This document shows positions 1 through 5,554 of a DNA stretch of 9,424 nt, piece by piece; the stretch's first letter is position 1; the number at the start of each line of letters is the position of its first letter. This DNA comes from Methanofastidiosum sp. Lineage in GTDB: Archaea > Methanobacteriota_B > Thermococci > Methanofastidiosales > Methanofastidiosaceae. The DNA lies in the NCBI GenBank assembly GCA_013329085.1, contig DUKX01000045.1:1-9424 (forward strand). Reading direction: 5' to 3'. The notes under the pieces are model-generated. The model had not been told where the DNA came from. It saw nothing but the letters and a program-made list of their open reading frames with translations, and searched no databases. Made by a program: the position numbers and the translations under genes.

Positions 1-25
1 AAAGGTATTAAGAAAAAGAATCTAT
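1..25 (+). repeat. Boundary repeat copy A, left direct repeat of the vapBC module
   Basis: These 25 bases are identical to positions 809-833, so the two copies bracket the vapBC module as direct repeats. The window begins inside the element, so its left part is not visible. The copy ends six bases before the vapC stop codon. It shares the AAGAAAAAGAATCTAT core with the other intergenic copies near 2152, 3994, 5057 and 7269. Confidence 0.85.
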
Positions 26-30
26 TTATT

Positions 31-530
31 TTAAGGCTTCCAGACTTTGAGAAAATCGACCCTATCAAAGTCACTGTCATTTGTCGCTATATTATCTATG
101 CCATAGGATTTGCACGTGGCTGCGTGGATTGCATCGTTTGGCAAAAGCCCGTATTCTTTCGATAATACTAGTGAGAGTTTGGATATATCTTCCCCAACTT
201 GTAAGATTTTGATTCCTTCGTACATATATAATTCTTCAATGACCTTACTTGATTTTTTAAGTTTAGAGATTATACCTGGATTTTCTTTTAAAAAATTTTT
301 TGATTTAGATATGTCTATTTCTTTGTTTCTGATATTTCAATCATTATCATTTTATAAAATAATTCACTTATAACTAAAGGCGATACAAAACCTAATAATT
401 CACCGTATTTTACCCTTGAAATGTAATCCCCACAATATCTACTAAATTTATTATTTGATTTAAATGTATATAAGAATATGTTAGTATCTATAAAAGCATC
501 AACATTCAACAGATTTAGATTTGAAATCAA
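31..530 (-). pseudogene. VapC-type PIN-domain ribonuclease toxin, frameshifted
   Basis: This is the toxin half of a vapBC module; PIN toxins are Mg-dependent ribonucleases. The N-terminal half (530 down to 315) contains the first catalytic Asp in VDAFIDTNIF (D15) and a Glu in VISELFYK (E56). The C-terminal half, in another frame (open from the stop at 337-339 down to 31), carries NDAIHAA and TNDSDFDRVDF, which supply the remaining acidic residues, and ends in LKVWKP. Joining the frames between about 315 and 339 restores a protein of about 166 residues, normal for the family, so one single-base indel separates it from an intact gene. The start is TTG at 530, overlapping the vapB stop as TTGA, with GAGG seven bases upstream. 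The lesion could be real or a sequencing error. Confidence 0.85.
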
Positions 531-715
531 AATATGTCCTCATCTTCCAATATCTCTTGAAATATTTCATCAGAAATATCAAAACTTACGCTAAAAGCGG
601 GTTTATTAGGTATTTTGTCTTCTATTTTAATTAAAACTTCCTTGTCCTCTATGTCGATTTTTTCAAGAGGATAAATAATTCCGTCCTTTATCCTTGCATG
701 GATTATTATTCCCAT
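527..715 (-). CDS. AF2212-like (DUF104) antitoxin, VapB partner
   Basis: This 62-residue antitoxin neutralises the adjacent PIN toxin. Its N-terminal half, IIHARIKDGIIYPLEKIDI followed by a run of hydrophobic and charged residues ending IKIEDK, is the small beta-rich fold typical of AF2212-like antitoxins of archaea. The C-terminal tail (SFDISDEIFQEILEDEDIF) is acidic and suits wrapping around a basic toxin active site. It overlaps vapC by four bases, so the pair is translationally coupled. The ATG at 715 has no Shine-Dalgarno sequence and lies about 25 bases from a TATA-like box, which suggests a leaderless transcript. The frame is intact although its toxin is broken. Confidence 0.85.
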   Translation of the reverse strand: MGIIIHARIKDGIIYPLEKIDIEDKEVLIKIEDKIPNKPAFSVSFDISDEIFQEILEDEDIF

Positions 716-734
716 AAATATTAATACAATCGCA

Positions 735-745
735 TGTTTTTAAGT
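735..745 (-). promoter_or_regulatory. TATA-like box of vapBC
   Basis: Read on the minus strand this is TACTTAAAAAC, a good archaeal TATA-like element. Its centre lies about 25 bases before the vapB ATG at 715, which places the predicted transcription start at or next to the start codon. No ribosome binding site is visible, in line with leaderless initiation. Confidence 0.55.
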
Positions 746-782
746 ATTGCTGTAAAATTCCTAGAAAGGATTAACAAAGAAA

Positions 783-840
783 CAAAGGCGGACTGCCACC
801 TCATCAATAAAGGTATTAAGAAAAAGAATCTATAATCTTT
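783..840 (+). repeat. Boundary repeat copy B, with GC-rich hairpin
   Basis: This is one of two long copies. It begins ACAAAGGCGGACTGCCACC, which can form a stem of GGCGG (787-791) and CCACC (796-800) around the loop ACTG with one mismatch. It continues into the AAGAAAAAGAATCTATA core. Positions 809-833 repeat positions 1-25 exactly. The copy lies between the divergent promoters of vapBC and mazEF, so it is not simply a terminator of a neighbouring gene. Confidence 0.85.
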
Positions 841-890
841 TTTTATTCTTGTTTTATCTCGCACAAAACAAAAATTTAAAGCAATAAATA

Positions 891-900
891 TTTAAAATAA
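891..900 (+). promoter_or_regulatory. TATA-like box of the mazEF-like operon
   Basis: TTTAAAATAA is centred about 24 bases before the ATG at 919, in the standard archaeal position for transcription starting at the start codon. The sequence immediately before the ATG (TACTTTTA) has no ribosome binding site. Confidence 0.5.
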
Positions 901-918
901 TAGTATTATTTACTTTTA

Positions 919-1155
919 ATGGAAACAGTCCGACAAACTATAAGGGTTCCTAAAAATCATGAAATTAAAATAAAGATCCCAGAAAATATAAAAGAAAATG
1001 ATTCTGTTGAAATAGTTTTGATTTCTGGACTAGAAGATAAAAAAAGAGGATTAGAAGAGCTAAAGAAGGCCATGGAAGACAAACTCTTTTTAGAAGATCT
1101 CAATGAATGCATGGACGATTTTAAATATGTTGATGCCGAAGGCTTGGAAGAATGA
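919..1155 (+). CDS. MazE-like antitoxin
   Basis: This 78-residue protein is the probable antitoxin for the MazF-type toxin that follows. Residues 5-35 (RQTIRVPKNHEIKIKIPE and the VEIVLI strand) resemble the beta-rich N-terminal dimerisation or DNA-binding domain of archaeal MazE/VapB-type antitoxins. Residues 40-78 form an acidic, helix-prone tail suited to toxin binding. Its stop overlaps the next start as ATGA, so the genes are coupled. The assignment rests mainly on the partner, because the antitoxin itself is too short and divergent to place firmly in a family. Confidence 0.75.
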   Translation: METVRQTIRVPKNHEIKIKIPENIKENDSVEIVLISGLEDKKRGLEELKKAMEDKLFLEDLNECMDDFKYVDAEGLEE

Positions 1156-1499
1156 TATATAGGTGGAAAATCTTCCTTGCAGAATTAAATCCAGTTAGAG
1201 GCTCAGAGCAAGGAAAAACTAGGCCTGTTATTGTAATCAGTAACGAGGAAATGAATAATATATTACCTGTTCTAAATGTCTTGCCCATAACGTCTAAGAA
1301 AGAATCCAGAAAGGTGTATATAAATGAAGTTTTCCTGCCTAAAGGGATTGCAAACATTGAAAGGGATTCAATTGTTTTAACTTATCAGATAAGAACTATA
1401 GACAAATCAAGATTAATTAAGGAAATCGGAACTTTAGAAGACGAGATAATAAAAGATAGAATATTGGAATCTTTAGTTTACCAGTTGGAACTCTTATAA
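1152..1499 (+). CDS. MazF/PemK-family endoribonuclease toxin
   Basis: This 115-residue toxin is predicted to cut RNA in a sequence-specific way when its antitoxin is lost. The family signature is clear: residues 10-31 read AELNPVRGSEQGKTRPVIVI followed by SN, and VLPITS lies at 43-48. R24 and T47 correspond in position to the catalytic Arg and Thr of MazF. The C-terminal region (VLTYQIRTIDKSRLIKEIG, then a terminal helix) is the usual ending, and the length is normal. The frame is intact with no internal lesion, making this one of only three undamaged toxins in the window. Confidence 0.93.
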   Translation: MIYRWKIFLAELNPVRGSEQGKTRPVIVISNEEMNNILPVLNVLPITSKKESRKVYINEVFLPKGIANIERDSIVLTYQIRTIDKSRLIKEIGTLEDEIIKDRILESLVYQLELL

Positions 1500-1532
1500 T
1501 TATCAGATTCTATTTAGAAAAACTTTCTAGAT

Positions 1533-1819
1533 CTAGTATGTCCATTCATAAGCCTCGTCTTCTACCATCTCATCCCATTTTTTTTCATCAACTTCCATAT
1601 GGTCCCTGAAAAAAGACTTCAAAGGCTTTTTGTGCGGAAAAGCTATCACCACATCCCCAATTATTTAAAGATATAAATATTATCTTGTGGCAAGTGATAT
1701 TTATTTGATTCATTCTTAAATATTTTATGACTTCCACTTTGTCCTACTTCTGAAAATACAAGTTTTATTAATGCTTTTATGATTTTATCAGGATTAATTC
1801 TTGGAAGTTTTTCTTTCAT
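1533..1819 (-). pseudogene. hicA: HicA mRNA interferase toxin, disrupted
   Basis: This is a broken toxin gene downstream of hicB. The first reading frame starts at the ATG at 1819, which overlaps the hicB stop as ATGA, and runs 52 codons to a TAA at 1661-1663. It encodes KLPRINPDKIIKALIKL and VGQSGSHKIFK, the HicA N-terminal half including the catalytic His (H32). The rest lies in another frame, 1664 down to 1533: GDVVIAFPHKKPLKS then a tail ending EDEAYEWTY. VVIAFPHKKPLKS corresponds to the conserved VPxHxxxxLK segment of HicA. At least one indel plus drift at the junction (about 1661-1690) separates the halves. The downstream part could start alone at GTG 1652, but its similarity to HicA favours a relic. 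Confidence 0.8.
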
Positions 1820-2040
1820 ATTGCCACTTCAACTGTAGTAAAGCTTACATTCTGATTTTCTGGTAGCTTTTGCCCTGTTTCGTTCATTTCCTCTAAAAGT
1901 AGCTTAATAACATCTTTTATATTTTCTATGACCTCTTCGTAAGTGTCACCTTGTGTGTAACATCCCTCAATATCGGGGCAGAATGCAAAATATCCATCTG
2001 AATCTTTTTCTATTATTATTGGAAATTTGAATGGCCCCAT
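1816..2040 (-). CDS. hicB: HicB-family antitoxin
   Basis: This 74-residue antitoxin has the HicB partial RNase H-like fold: FPIIIEKDSDGYFAFCPDIE, then GCYTQGDTYEEVIENIKDVI, the pattern of a strand pair, PDIEGC turn and long helix that defines the family. It lacks an obvious C-terminal DNA-binding domain, as is usual for short HicB forms. It is co-directional with, and overlaps by four bases, the broken hicA. The ATG at 2040 is preceded by GAGG at 2048-2051, a suitable ribosome binding site, so this operon has a short leader instead of a leaderless start. The frame is intact while its toxin is not. Confidence 0.92.
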   Translation of the reverse strand: MGPFKFPIIIEKDSDGYFAFCPDIEGCYTQGDTYEEVIENIKDVIKLLLEEMNETGQKLPENQNVSFTTVEVAI

Positions 2041-2070
2041 TTTAGTTCCTCTAATCTAAATTATCTGATT

Positions 2071-2080
2071 AGTATTTATG
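2071..2080 (-). promoter_or_regulatory. TATA-like box of hicBA (minus strand)
   Basis: On the minus strand this reads CATAAATACT, about 36 bases before the hicB ATG. Transcription starting about 25 bases downstream would leave a short leader of about ten bases that includes the GAGG ribosome binding site at 2048-2051. Confidence 0.4.
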
Positions 2081-2140
2081 ATTTTTGTTGTCTTGTTTCT
2101 TAAATTACACATTACTTATTCTTTGATATGGTGTTCATGG

Positions 2141-2195
2141 ATTAGGGCAGGAGAAAAAGAATCAATAAAATTTAATTTTTTATCTTTTTCTTCTA
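2141..2195 (+). repeat. Boundary repeat copy C
   Basis: ATTAGGGCAGGAGAAAAAGA leads into the shared core, with one difference (ATCAATAAAA for ATCTATAAAA), and then TTTAATTTTTTATCTTTTTC. The purine-rich left arm AGAAAAAGA and the pyrimidine-rich right arm TCTTTTTCT can pair. It lies between two divergently transcribed modules, hicBA on minus and HTH-MNT on plus, and not at the end of a gene. Confidence 0.85.
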
Positions 2196-2214
2196 TATTT
2201 CAAACTACAATTAG

Positions 2215-2224
2215 GCTTAAATAG
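2215..2224 (+). promoter_or_regulatory. TATA-like box of the HTH-MNT gene
   Basis: GCTTAAATAG is centred about 27 bases before the ATG at 2247. The intervening bases are only A/T-rich (ATTATATATTATACAT) with no ribosome binding site, so a leaderless transcript is likely. Confidence 0.5.
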
Positions 2225-2246
2225 TATTGTATTATATATTATACAT

Positions 2247-2849
2247 ATGTATAATAAAATAAACAATATTCTTAGACTAACTGAAAATCACCTGAAAGTT
2301 CTTTCTTTGTTCACCTCAGGGTATAACAAAACTCTCTATATCAGAGAAGTAAACAGAATGCTTGACATCAGCCCAAGGACAGCACAATTGACACTAGACT
2401 ATTTAGAATCTAAAGGTGTATTGCAGTCAACAATACGTGGTAAAATAAAAACATATTCATTCAGAAAAAATCAGACGAGCAAATATCACCTGACATTGGC
2501 TGAATCATATAAGACTACGCTCTTTATGGATAATCATCCTTTGATTATGGAGATTATAGAAAAAATATTACCTCTAATTTCTGGAATTGGCCTTATCTTT
2601 GGAAGCTATGCCAAAGGAATTGAATACAAGGAATCCGACCTTGACATCTTTTTAGCTGGTCATGCGGATTCTACTAAAATAAGAGAGATTTCAAAGGCGT
2701 ATGGAATCGATATCAACTTGATTGTCTACCCTCTAGAAAAATACAAATCTGTTATCAATAAAGATATATTGGTAAAGGAAGTATTGGAGAATCATATAGT
2801 CATTAAAAATATTGATGGATTTGTATCAACGGTGATGGAGAATGAGTAA
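2247..2849 (+). CDS. HTH-MNT fusion: winged helix plus minimal nucleotidyltransferase antitoxin
   Basis: This 200-residue protein joins two domains. Residues about 10-72 form a winged helix: TENHLKVLSLF, YIREVNRMLDISPRTAQLTL as the recognition region, then YLESKGVLQSTIRGKIKTY as the wing. Residues about 95-195 are a minimal nucleotidyltransferase: IGLIFGSYAKG (G119, S120) and SDLDIFL (D131, D133), the GSx10DxD signature that binds Mg-NTP. MNT proteins are antitoxins of HEPN toxins, and the MntA type inactivates its toxin by AMPylation. The HTH suggests it also represses its own operon. Its stop lies inside the start of the downstream HEPN relic (eight-base overlap). The frame is intact. Confidence 0.88.
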   Translation: MYNKINNILRLTENHLKVLSLFTSGYNKTLYIREVNRMLDISPRTAQLTLDYLESKGVLQSTIRGKIKTYSFRKNQTSKYHLTLAESYKTTLFMDNHPLIMEIIEKILPLISGIGLIFGSYAKGIEYKESDLDIFLAGHADSTKIREISKAYGIDINLIVYPLEKYKSVINKDILVKEVLENHIVIKNIDGFVSTVMENE

Positions 2850-3317
2850 GGTATTATGGTGCTTACATCAGAAAAATGGGATAAAACTAATTGAACCCAA
2901 TTCAAACTTATCTCAAGCTTATATCCACAAGGCAGAAGATTCTTTGGAATCTATTCAAGTTAATATAAAGAAATAATGGAAGGTTGCCACTGCTTACTAT
3001 ACCATTTATTTTTCACTTTATGCTGTACTTATGAGAATAGGAATAAAGTCTGAAATTCACTCATGCACCGTTGATTTTGTAAAGGAATATCTTATGAATA
3101 TTTTAATAAGGAAGAACTAGACCTTATAGAAGATTCATTAAAAGCAAGAATCGATGTCCAGTATTATGTAGATAAAGACATCTCAGACGAACTCTACTCA
3201 AAATTAATAGATTTTGCCCCTCAACTTTTAATTAAATCTAAATCAATTCTTTCTAAACTAACAGAAAAGAAAATAAACTCAATAAGGGAAGAAATCAAAA
3301 TTCTAATAACTGAATAA
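2842..3317 (+). pseudogene. HEPN-domain toxin, broken by a nonsense codon and a frameshift
   Basis: This region was evidently a HEPN ribonuclease toxin of about 158 residues paired with the upstream HTH-MNT protein. From the ATG at 2842 the frame reads LSQAYIHKAEDSLESI, a typical HEPN first helix, and stops at TAA 2974-2976 (codon 45). The same frame resumes with VATAYYTIYFSLYAVLMRIG and IKSEIHSC, the conserved helix 2 and turn. A second lesion at about 3085-3099 moves the frame, after which FNKEELDLIEDSLKARIDVQ and YYVDKDIS follow to TAA 3315-3317. ARIDVQYYV is the C-terminal motif seen in this HEPN group. The nonsense codon may be GAA changed to TAA. Confidence 0.85.
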
Positions 3318-3348
3318 TTTTTTATTTTTTTCTTCTTTTCTTATTTTA
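3316..3348 (+). repeat. Boundary repeat copy D, right half only
   Basis: This is AATTTTTTATTTTTTTCTTC followed by TTTTCTTATTTTA, matching the right half of copy E (4014-4049). The left half with AAGAAAAAG is missing. It overlaps the HEPN relic stop and runs directly into a relic of a vapC 3' end, the same arrangement as at the left edge of the window. Confidence 0.6.
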
Positions 3349-3375
3349 AGGCTTCCAAACTTTTAAGAAATCGAT
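3346..3375 (-). pseudogene. Relic of a vapC 3' end (nine codons plus stop)
   Basis: On the minus strand these 30 bases read Ile-Asp-Phe-Leu-Lys-Val-Trp-Lys-Pro-stop. This matches the last nine residues of the vapC at 31-57 (VDFLKVWKP) except for one conservative change, and the DNA is closely similar too (TTAAGGCTTCCA and onward). No further PIN-domain sequence is recognisable upstream, where the frame meets a stop at 3376-3378. It appears to be the remaining end of a second vapC cassette lost by deletion, still next to its boundary repeat. Confidence 0.65.
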
Positions 3376-3424
3376 TTAAACTATGAATTCTTTTTATCCT
3401 AAAATATACAGAACTTCAGTAAAA

Positions 3425-3434
3425 GTTATATACA
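3425..3434 (+). promoter_or_regulatory. TATA-like box of hicBA (plus strand)
   Basis: GTTATATACA is centred about 26 bases before the ATG at 3456. No ribosome binding site lies between it and the start, so leaderless initiation is likely. Confidence 0.5.
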
Positions 3435-3455
3435 TTTCATGAAGATATTACTTAG

Positions 3456-3665
3456 ATGATGTTTAGTGCTGTTATTTTTAAGGATGAAGATATGTATGTT
3501 GCAGAATGCCCAGAAATAGGAACTGTAAGTCAGGGATATACAATAGATGAAGCGCTTTCAAATCTAAAGGAAGCTACTGAACTTTACTTAGATGAATTCC
3601 CTTTAGAAAAACATTCAAATCCACTGCTTACCACTTTTGAGGTAACTCTAAATGCCAAAACTTAA
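3456..3665 (+). CDS. hicB: HicB-family antitoxin, second copy
   Basis: This 69-residue protein has the HicB core fold: FSAVIFKDEDMYVAECPEIG, then TVSQGYTIDEALSNLKEATE and LYLDEFP. The AECPEIGTVSQG turn and the following helix are diagnostic. It is short and has no separate DNA-binding domain. Two adjacent ATG codons (3456 and 3459) are possible starts; the first lies best relative to the TATA box. It overlaps the downstream hicA by 14 bases. It differs clearly from the hicB at 1816-2040, so the two hicBA modules are not a recent duplication. Confidence 0.92.
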   Translation: MMFSAVIFKDEDMYVAECPEIGTVSQGYTIDEALSNLKEATELYLDEFPLEKHSNPLLTTFEVTLNAKT

Positions 3666-3879
3666 TTCTTTATCGGGGATTAAGGTAATCAAAATACTAA
3701 CTAAAATGGGATTCACACCAATAAGGCAGGTAGGAAGCCATGTTGTTCTAGTTAAGCAAGATGAAAAAGGGAAAGTAGGATGTGTAGTTCCGTTGCACGA
3801 TGAATTAAAAATCAGAACTTTGAAAGGAATTTTAAAACAGGCAACGATTGAAGAGAAAGATTTCTTAAAATACCTATAA
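3652..3879 (+). CDS. hicA: HicA mRNA interferase toxin, intact
   Basis: This 75-residue toxin is predicted to cleave mRNA through a double-stranded-RNA-binding-like fold. It has the full family pattern: MPKLNSLSGIKVIKILTKMG, RQVGSHVVLV with catalytic H30, VVPLHDELKIRTLKGILKQA, and a C-terminal helix ending in FLKYL. Length and motifs are those of a complete HicA. The start lies inside hicB, so translation is coupled. Comparison with the broken copy at 1533-1819 shows what the latter has lost: a continuous VVPLH segment. Confidence 0.94.
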   Translation: MPKLNSLSGIKVIKILTKMGFTPIRQVGSHVVLVKQDEKGKVGCVVPLHDELKIRTLKGILKQATIEEKDFLKYL

Positions 3880-3983
3880 ATTCAAATAATTGGATCCCAA
3901 GATATTGAACAATACTCGAGAAAATGATTTGTTTATTATGTTATTACCTTAATGATTACTTATATTCTAATAATATGTTCCTC

Positions 3984-4049
3984 AATTAGGATAAAGAAAA
4001 AGAATCTATAAAATTTAATTTTTTATCTTTTTCTTCTTTTCTTATTTTA
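3984..4049 (+). repeat. Boundary repeat copy E, with long hairpin
   Basis: AATTAGGATAAAGAAAAAG begins the copy and the 31 bases from 3994 are identical to 7269-7299. AAGAAAAAGA (3994-4003) is the exact complement of TCTTTTTCTT (4026-4035), giving a ten-base stem with a 22-base loop, and AAAAT/ATTTT inside the loop can pair further. The 3' arm is T-rich (CTTCTTTTCTTATTTTA), so on plus transcripts it could end transcription downstream of hicBA as a U-rich archaeal terminator. Confidence 0.85.
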
Positions 4050-4079
4050 TTTAATTAGTCTACACCGTGCACTGATTAT

Positions 4080-4090
4080 CTTTATAAATA
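4080..4090 (+). promoter_or_regulatory. TATA-like box of the MNT-HEPN operon
   Basis: CTTTATAAATA is close to the archaeal TATA consensus and is centred about 26 bases before the ATG at 4111, implying a leaderless transcript. Confidence 0.6.
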
Positions 4091-4110
4091 TAAATTAACT
4101 ATTTGGTATA

Positions 4111-4608
4111 ATGAAGTTTTTCACTAAAAATCATCAAGAGTATATAACTCAACTTTTTAGCAAAATTGAAGATTTTTATGGTGATACACTAGTGTCCCTT
4201 GTTGTCTATGGATCTTATGCAAGGGAAGAGAATAAGTTTGATTCAGATATTGATTTATTTATTGTAATTAAAACAGATAAAACTAGGAGAGAAAGGATAA
4301 GAGAATTTGTTAAGGAGATTGAATCCCCACTCTTAAATTTAAGCCTCAAGCTTTACGATGATAATATATCTTCTGAAATATCAACTTTAATTCTAACAGA
4401 AAAAGAATCCCTGTGCTTTAATCCTCTGTATCTTGACATGGTTACAAAAAGAATTATCCTATTTGATAGAGATAATTTCATGGAAAATTTGCTCATGAAA
4501 TATAAAAATTTAATGAATGAATGTAAAACAAGAAAGGAAAAGTGTGGCAGTTTTGAATACTTTGTCCTTAATAATAAAAAGATATTAGAAGGTATAAAAG
4601 TTGGATAA
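4111..4608 (+). CDS. Minimal nucleotidyltransferase (MNT) antitoxin
   Basis: This 165-residue nucleotidyltransferase carries VYGSYAREE (G34, S35) and SDIDLFIVI (D46, D48), the GSx10DxD active site of the polymerase-beta-like fold. It is longer than the minimal 100-residue antitoxins, with an added helical region (residues about 95-165). In MNT-HEPN modules the enzyme is the antitoxin and modifies or masks its HEPN partner. The HEPN gene follows with an eight-base overlap, so the pair forms one operon. It has its own TATA box and no leader. The whole module lies between boundary repeats E and F. Confidence 0.9.
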   Translation: MKFFTKNHQEYITQLFSKIEDFYGDTLVSLVVYGSYAREENKFDSDIDLFIVIKTDKTRRERIREFVKEIESPLLNLSLKLYDDNISSEISTLILTEKESLCFNPLYLDMVTKRIILFDRDNFMENLLMKYKNLMNECKTRKEKCGSFEYFVLNNKKILEGIKVG

Positions 4609-5008
4609 ACTTTCAGAAGACTATCTAAAACGTGCCATTATTAGATATGAAGTATTGAATGAATATCTCAAAAGAGAAGGGTATGCAGAAGTAGTAAGAG
4701 AAGCCCAGGAAACTGTGGAGCTTTTATTAAAGGCTGTCTTACTAGATATGGGGCTGATTGTTCCGACTATGCATGATGTTAGTATTATCCTGGATAAAAA
4801 TAAAGACTTTTTAAAAGAGCCATTCTTAGCTAATTCTGATAAAATAAGAACTATATCTAAAACATTGAGAAAAGAAAGGGAGATAAGTTTCTACGGCGCT
4901 GAAGACTTTTTACCTTCTGAAGAATATGCTCAAAGTGATGCAATAAGGGCCATCGAGGATGTAAAGTTTGTTTTAGACATTGTAAAAAAAACTTTGGAAG
5001 TAGGATGA
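4601..5008 (+). CDS. HEPN-domain toxin, intact
   Basis: This 135-residue all-helical HEPN protein is the probable ribonuclease toxin of the module. Residues 5-50 (DYLKRAIIRYEVLNEYLKRE, then EVVREAQETVELLLKAVLL) form the HEPN helical hairpin, with a TMHDVS turn at about residue 56. RKEREISFYG at about 90-99 is the C-terminal motif of archaeal HEPN proteins of this group; a canonical R-x4-H motif is not present. Translation starts at TTG 4601, with GAAGG at about ten bases upstream, overlapping the MNT stop. It is one of three intact toxins in the window. Confidence 0.87.
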   Translation: MDKLSEDYLKRAIIRYEVLNEYLKREGYAEVVREAQETVELLLKAVLLDMGLIVPTMHDVSIILDKNKDFLKEPFLANSDKIRTISKTLRKEREISFYGAEDFLPSEEYAQSDAIRAIEDVKFVLDIVKKTLEVG

Positions 5009-5020
5009 ACCACTAAATCC

Positions 5021-5100
5021 ACAAAGGCGGACTGCCGCCCTCGTCAATTAGGATAAAGAAAAAGAATCTATAAAATTTTATTTTTAATCTTTTTATTTAT
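5021..5100 (+). repeat. Boundary repeat copy F, with perfect GC tetraloop hairpin
   Basis: ACAAAGGCGGACTGCCGCCC opens the copy: GGCGG (5026-5030) pairs perfectly with CCGCC (5035-5039) around ACTG. It continues with CTCGTCAATTAGGATAAAG and the AAGAAAAAGAATCTATAAAA core. Copy B (783-840) shows the same order of parts, so hairpin and A-rich core make one composite element. It lies 12 bases after the HEPN stop. Confidence 0.88.
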
Positions 5101-5150
5101 TTCTCATAAACAGTATATTCACTATTAGTCTCTTAACATTAGATTTATAA

Positions 5151-5501
5151 AAAAAATATTTCATTTCTAATAGAGGGATACAAATCTCAAATGATAATAG
5201 CTTCAACATAAAAAGAGAATATGAACTCTCTCCTAAACTTAAGATTAAATTACGTAAATTGTCAAAGAAAGATAAGACACTTTATTCTCAAGTTATAAAT
5301 AAAATTAATGAAGTTATTAACAGTGAAAATCCTGAACACTATAAAAATCTAAGAAATGATATCATCTCAAAATACAAAGAGGATTGCATTGATTTAGAAG
5401 TCAATCCCGAATATATTGACAAACTTTTGGAGATAGACCAGGAACCTGGAATTAAGTTTAAAACAATCGACGAGTTGCGTCAAATTATTGAGAGTGACTA
5501 A
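5151..5501 (+). pseudogene. RelE-like toxin N-terminus joined to an antitoxin-like tail
   Basis: The frame is open from 5151 to TAA 5499-5501. Its middle reads REYELSPKLKIKLRKLSKKD and INKINEVINSENPEHYKNLR, the first strand and two helices of an archaeal RelE/ParE-type ribonuclease. The remaining RelE strands are absent. Instead the ORF continues with DLEVNPEYIDKLLEIDQEPG and IKFKTIDELRQIIESD, which resembles the C-terminal part of short antitoxins. The only standard start in frame is TTG 5259, which would omit the conserved first strand; the ATG at 5191 is in another frame and reaches a stop after six codons. A deletion or recombination fusing two genes, plus a lost start, best explains this. 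The antitoxin identity of the tail is tentative. Confidence 0.5.
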
Positions 5502-5554
5502 ATATCAAGTTGCCAAAAAAAACTTACCATTTACTAGCTTCTTCCATAAATTCG

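Noticed and set aside
315..339. Programmed frameshift in vapC
   Set aside because: No slippery heptamer with a following stem or pseudoknot is evident, and other toxins are broken at unrelated sequences, so decay or sequencing error fits better.
3984..4049. Boundary repeat as only a transcription terminator
   Set aside because: The hairpin and T-rich arm suit termination after plus-strand genes, but copies B and C lie between divergent promoters and copy A is after a minus-strand gene in the wrong orientation, so this cannot be the whole explanation.
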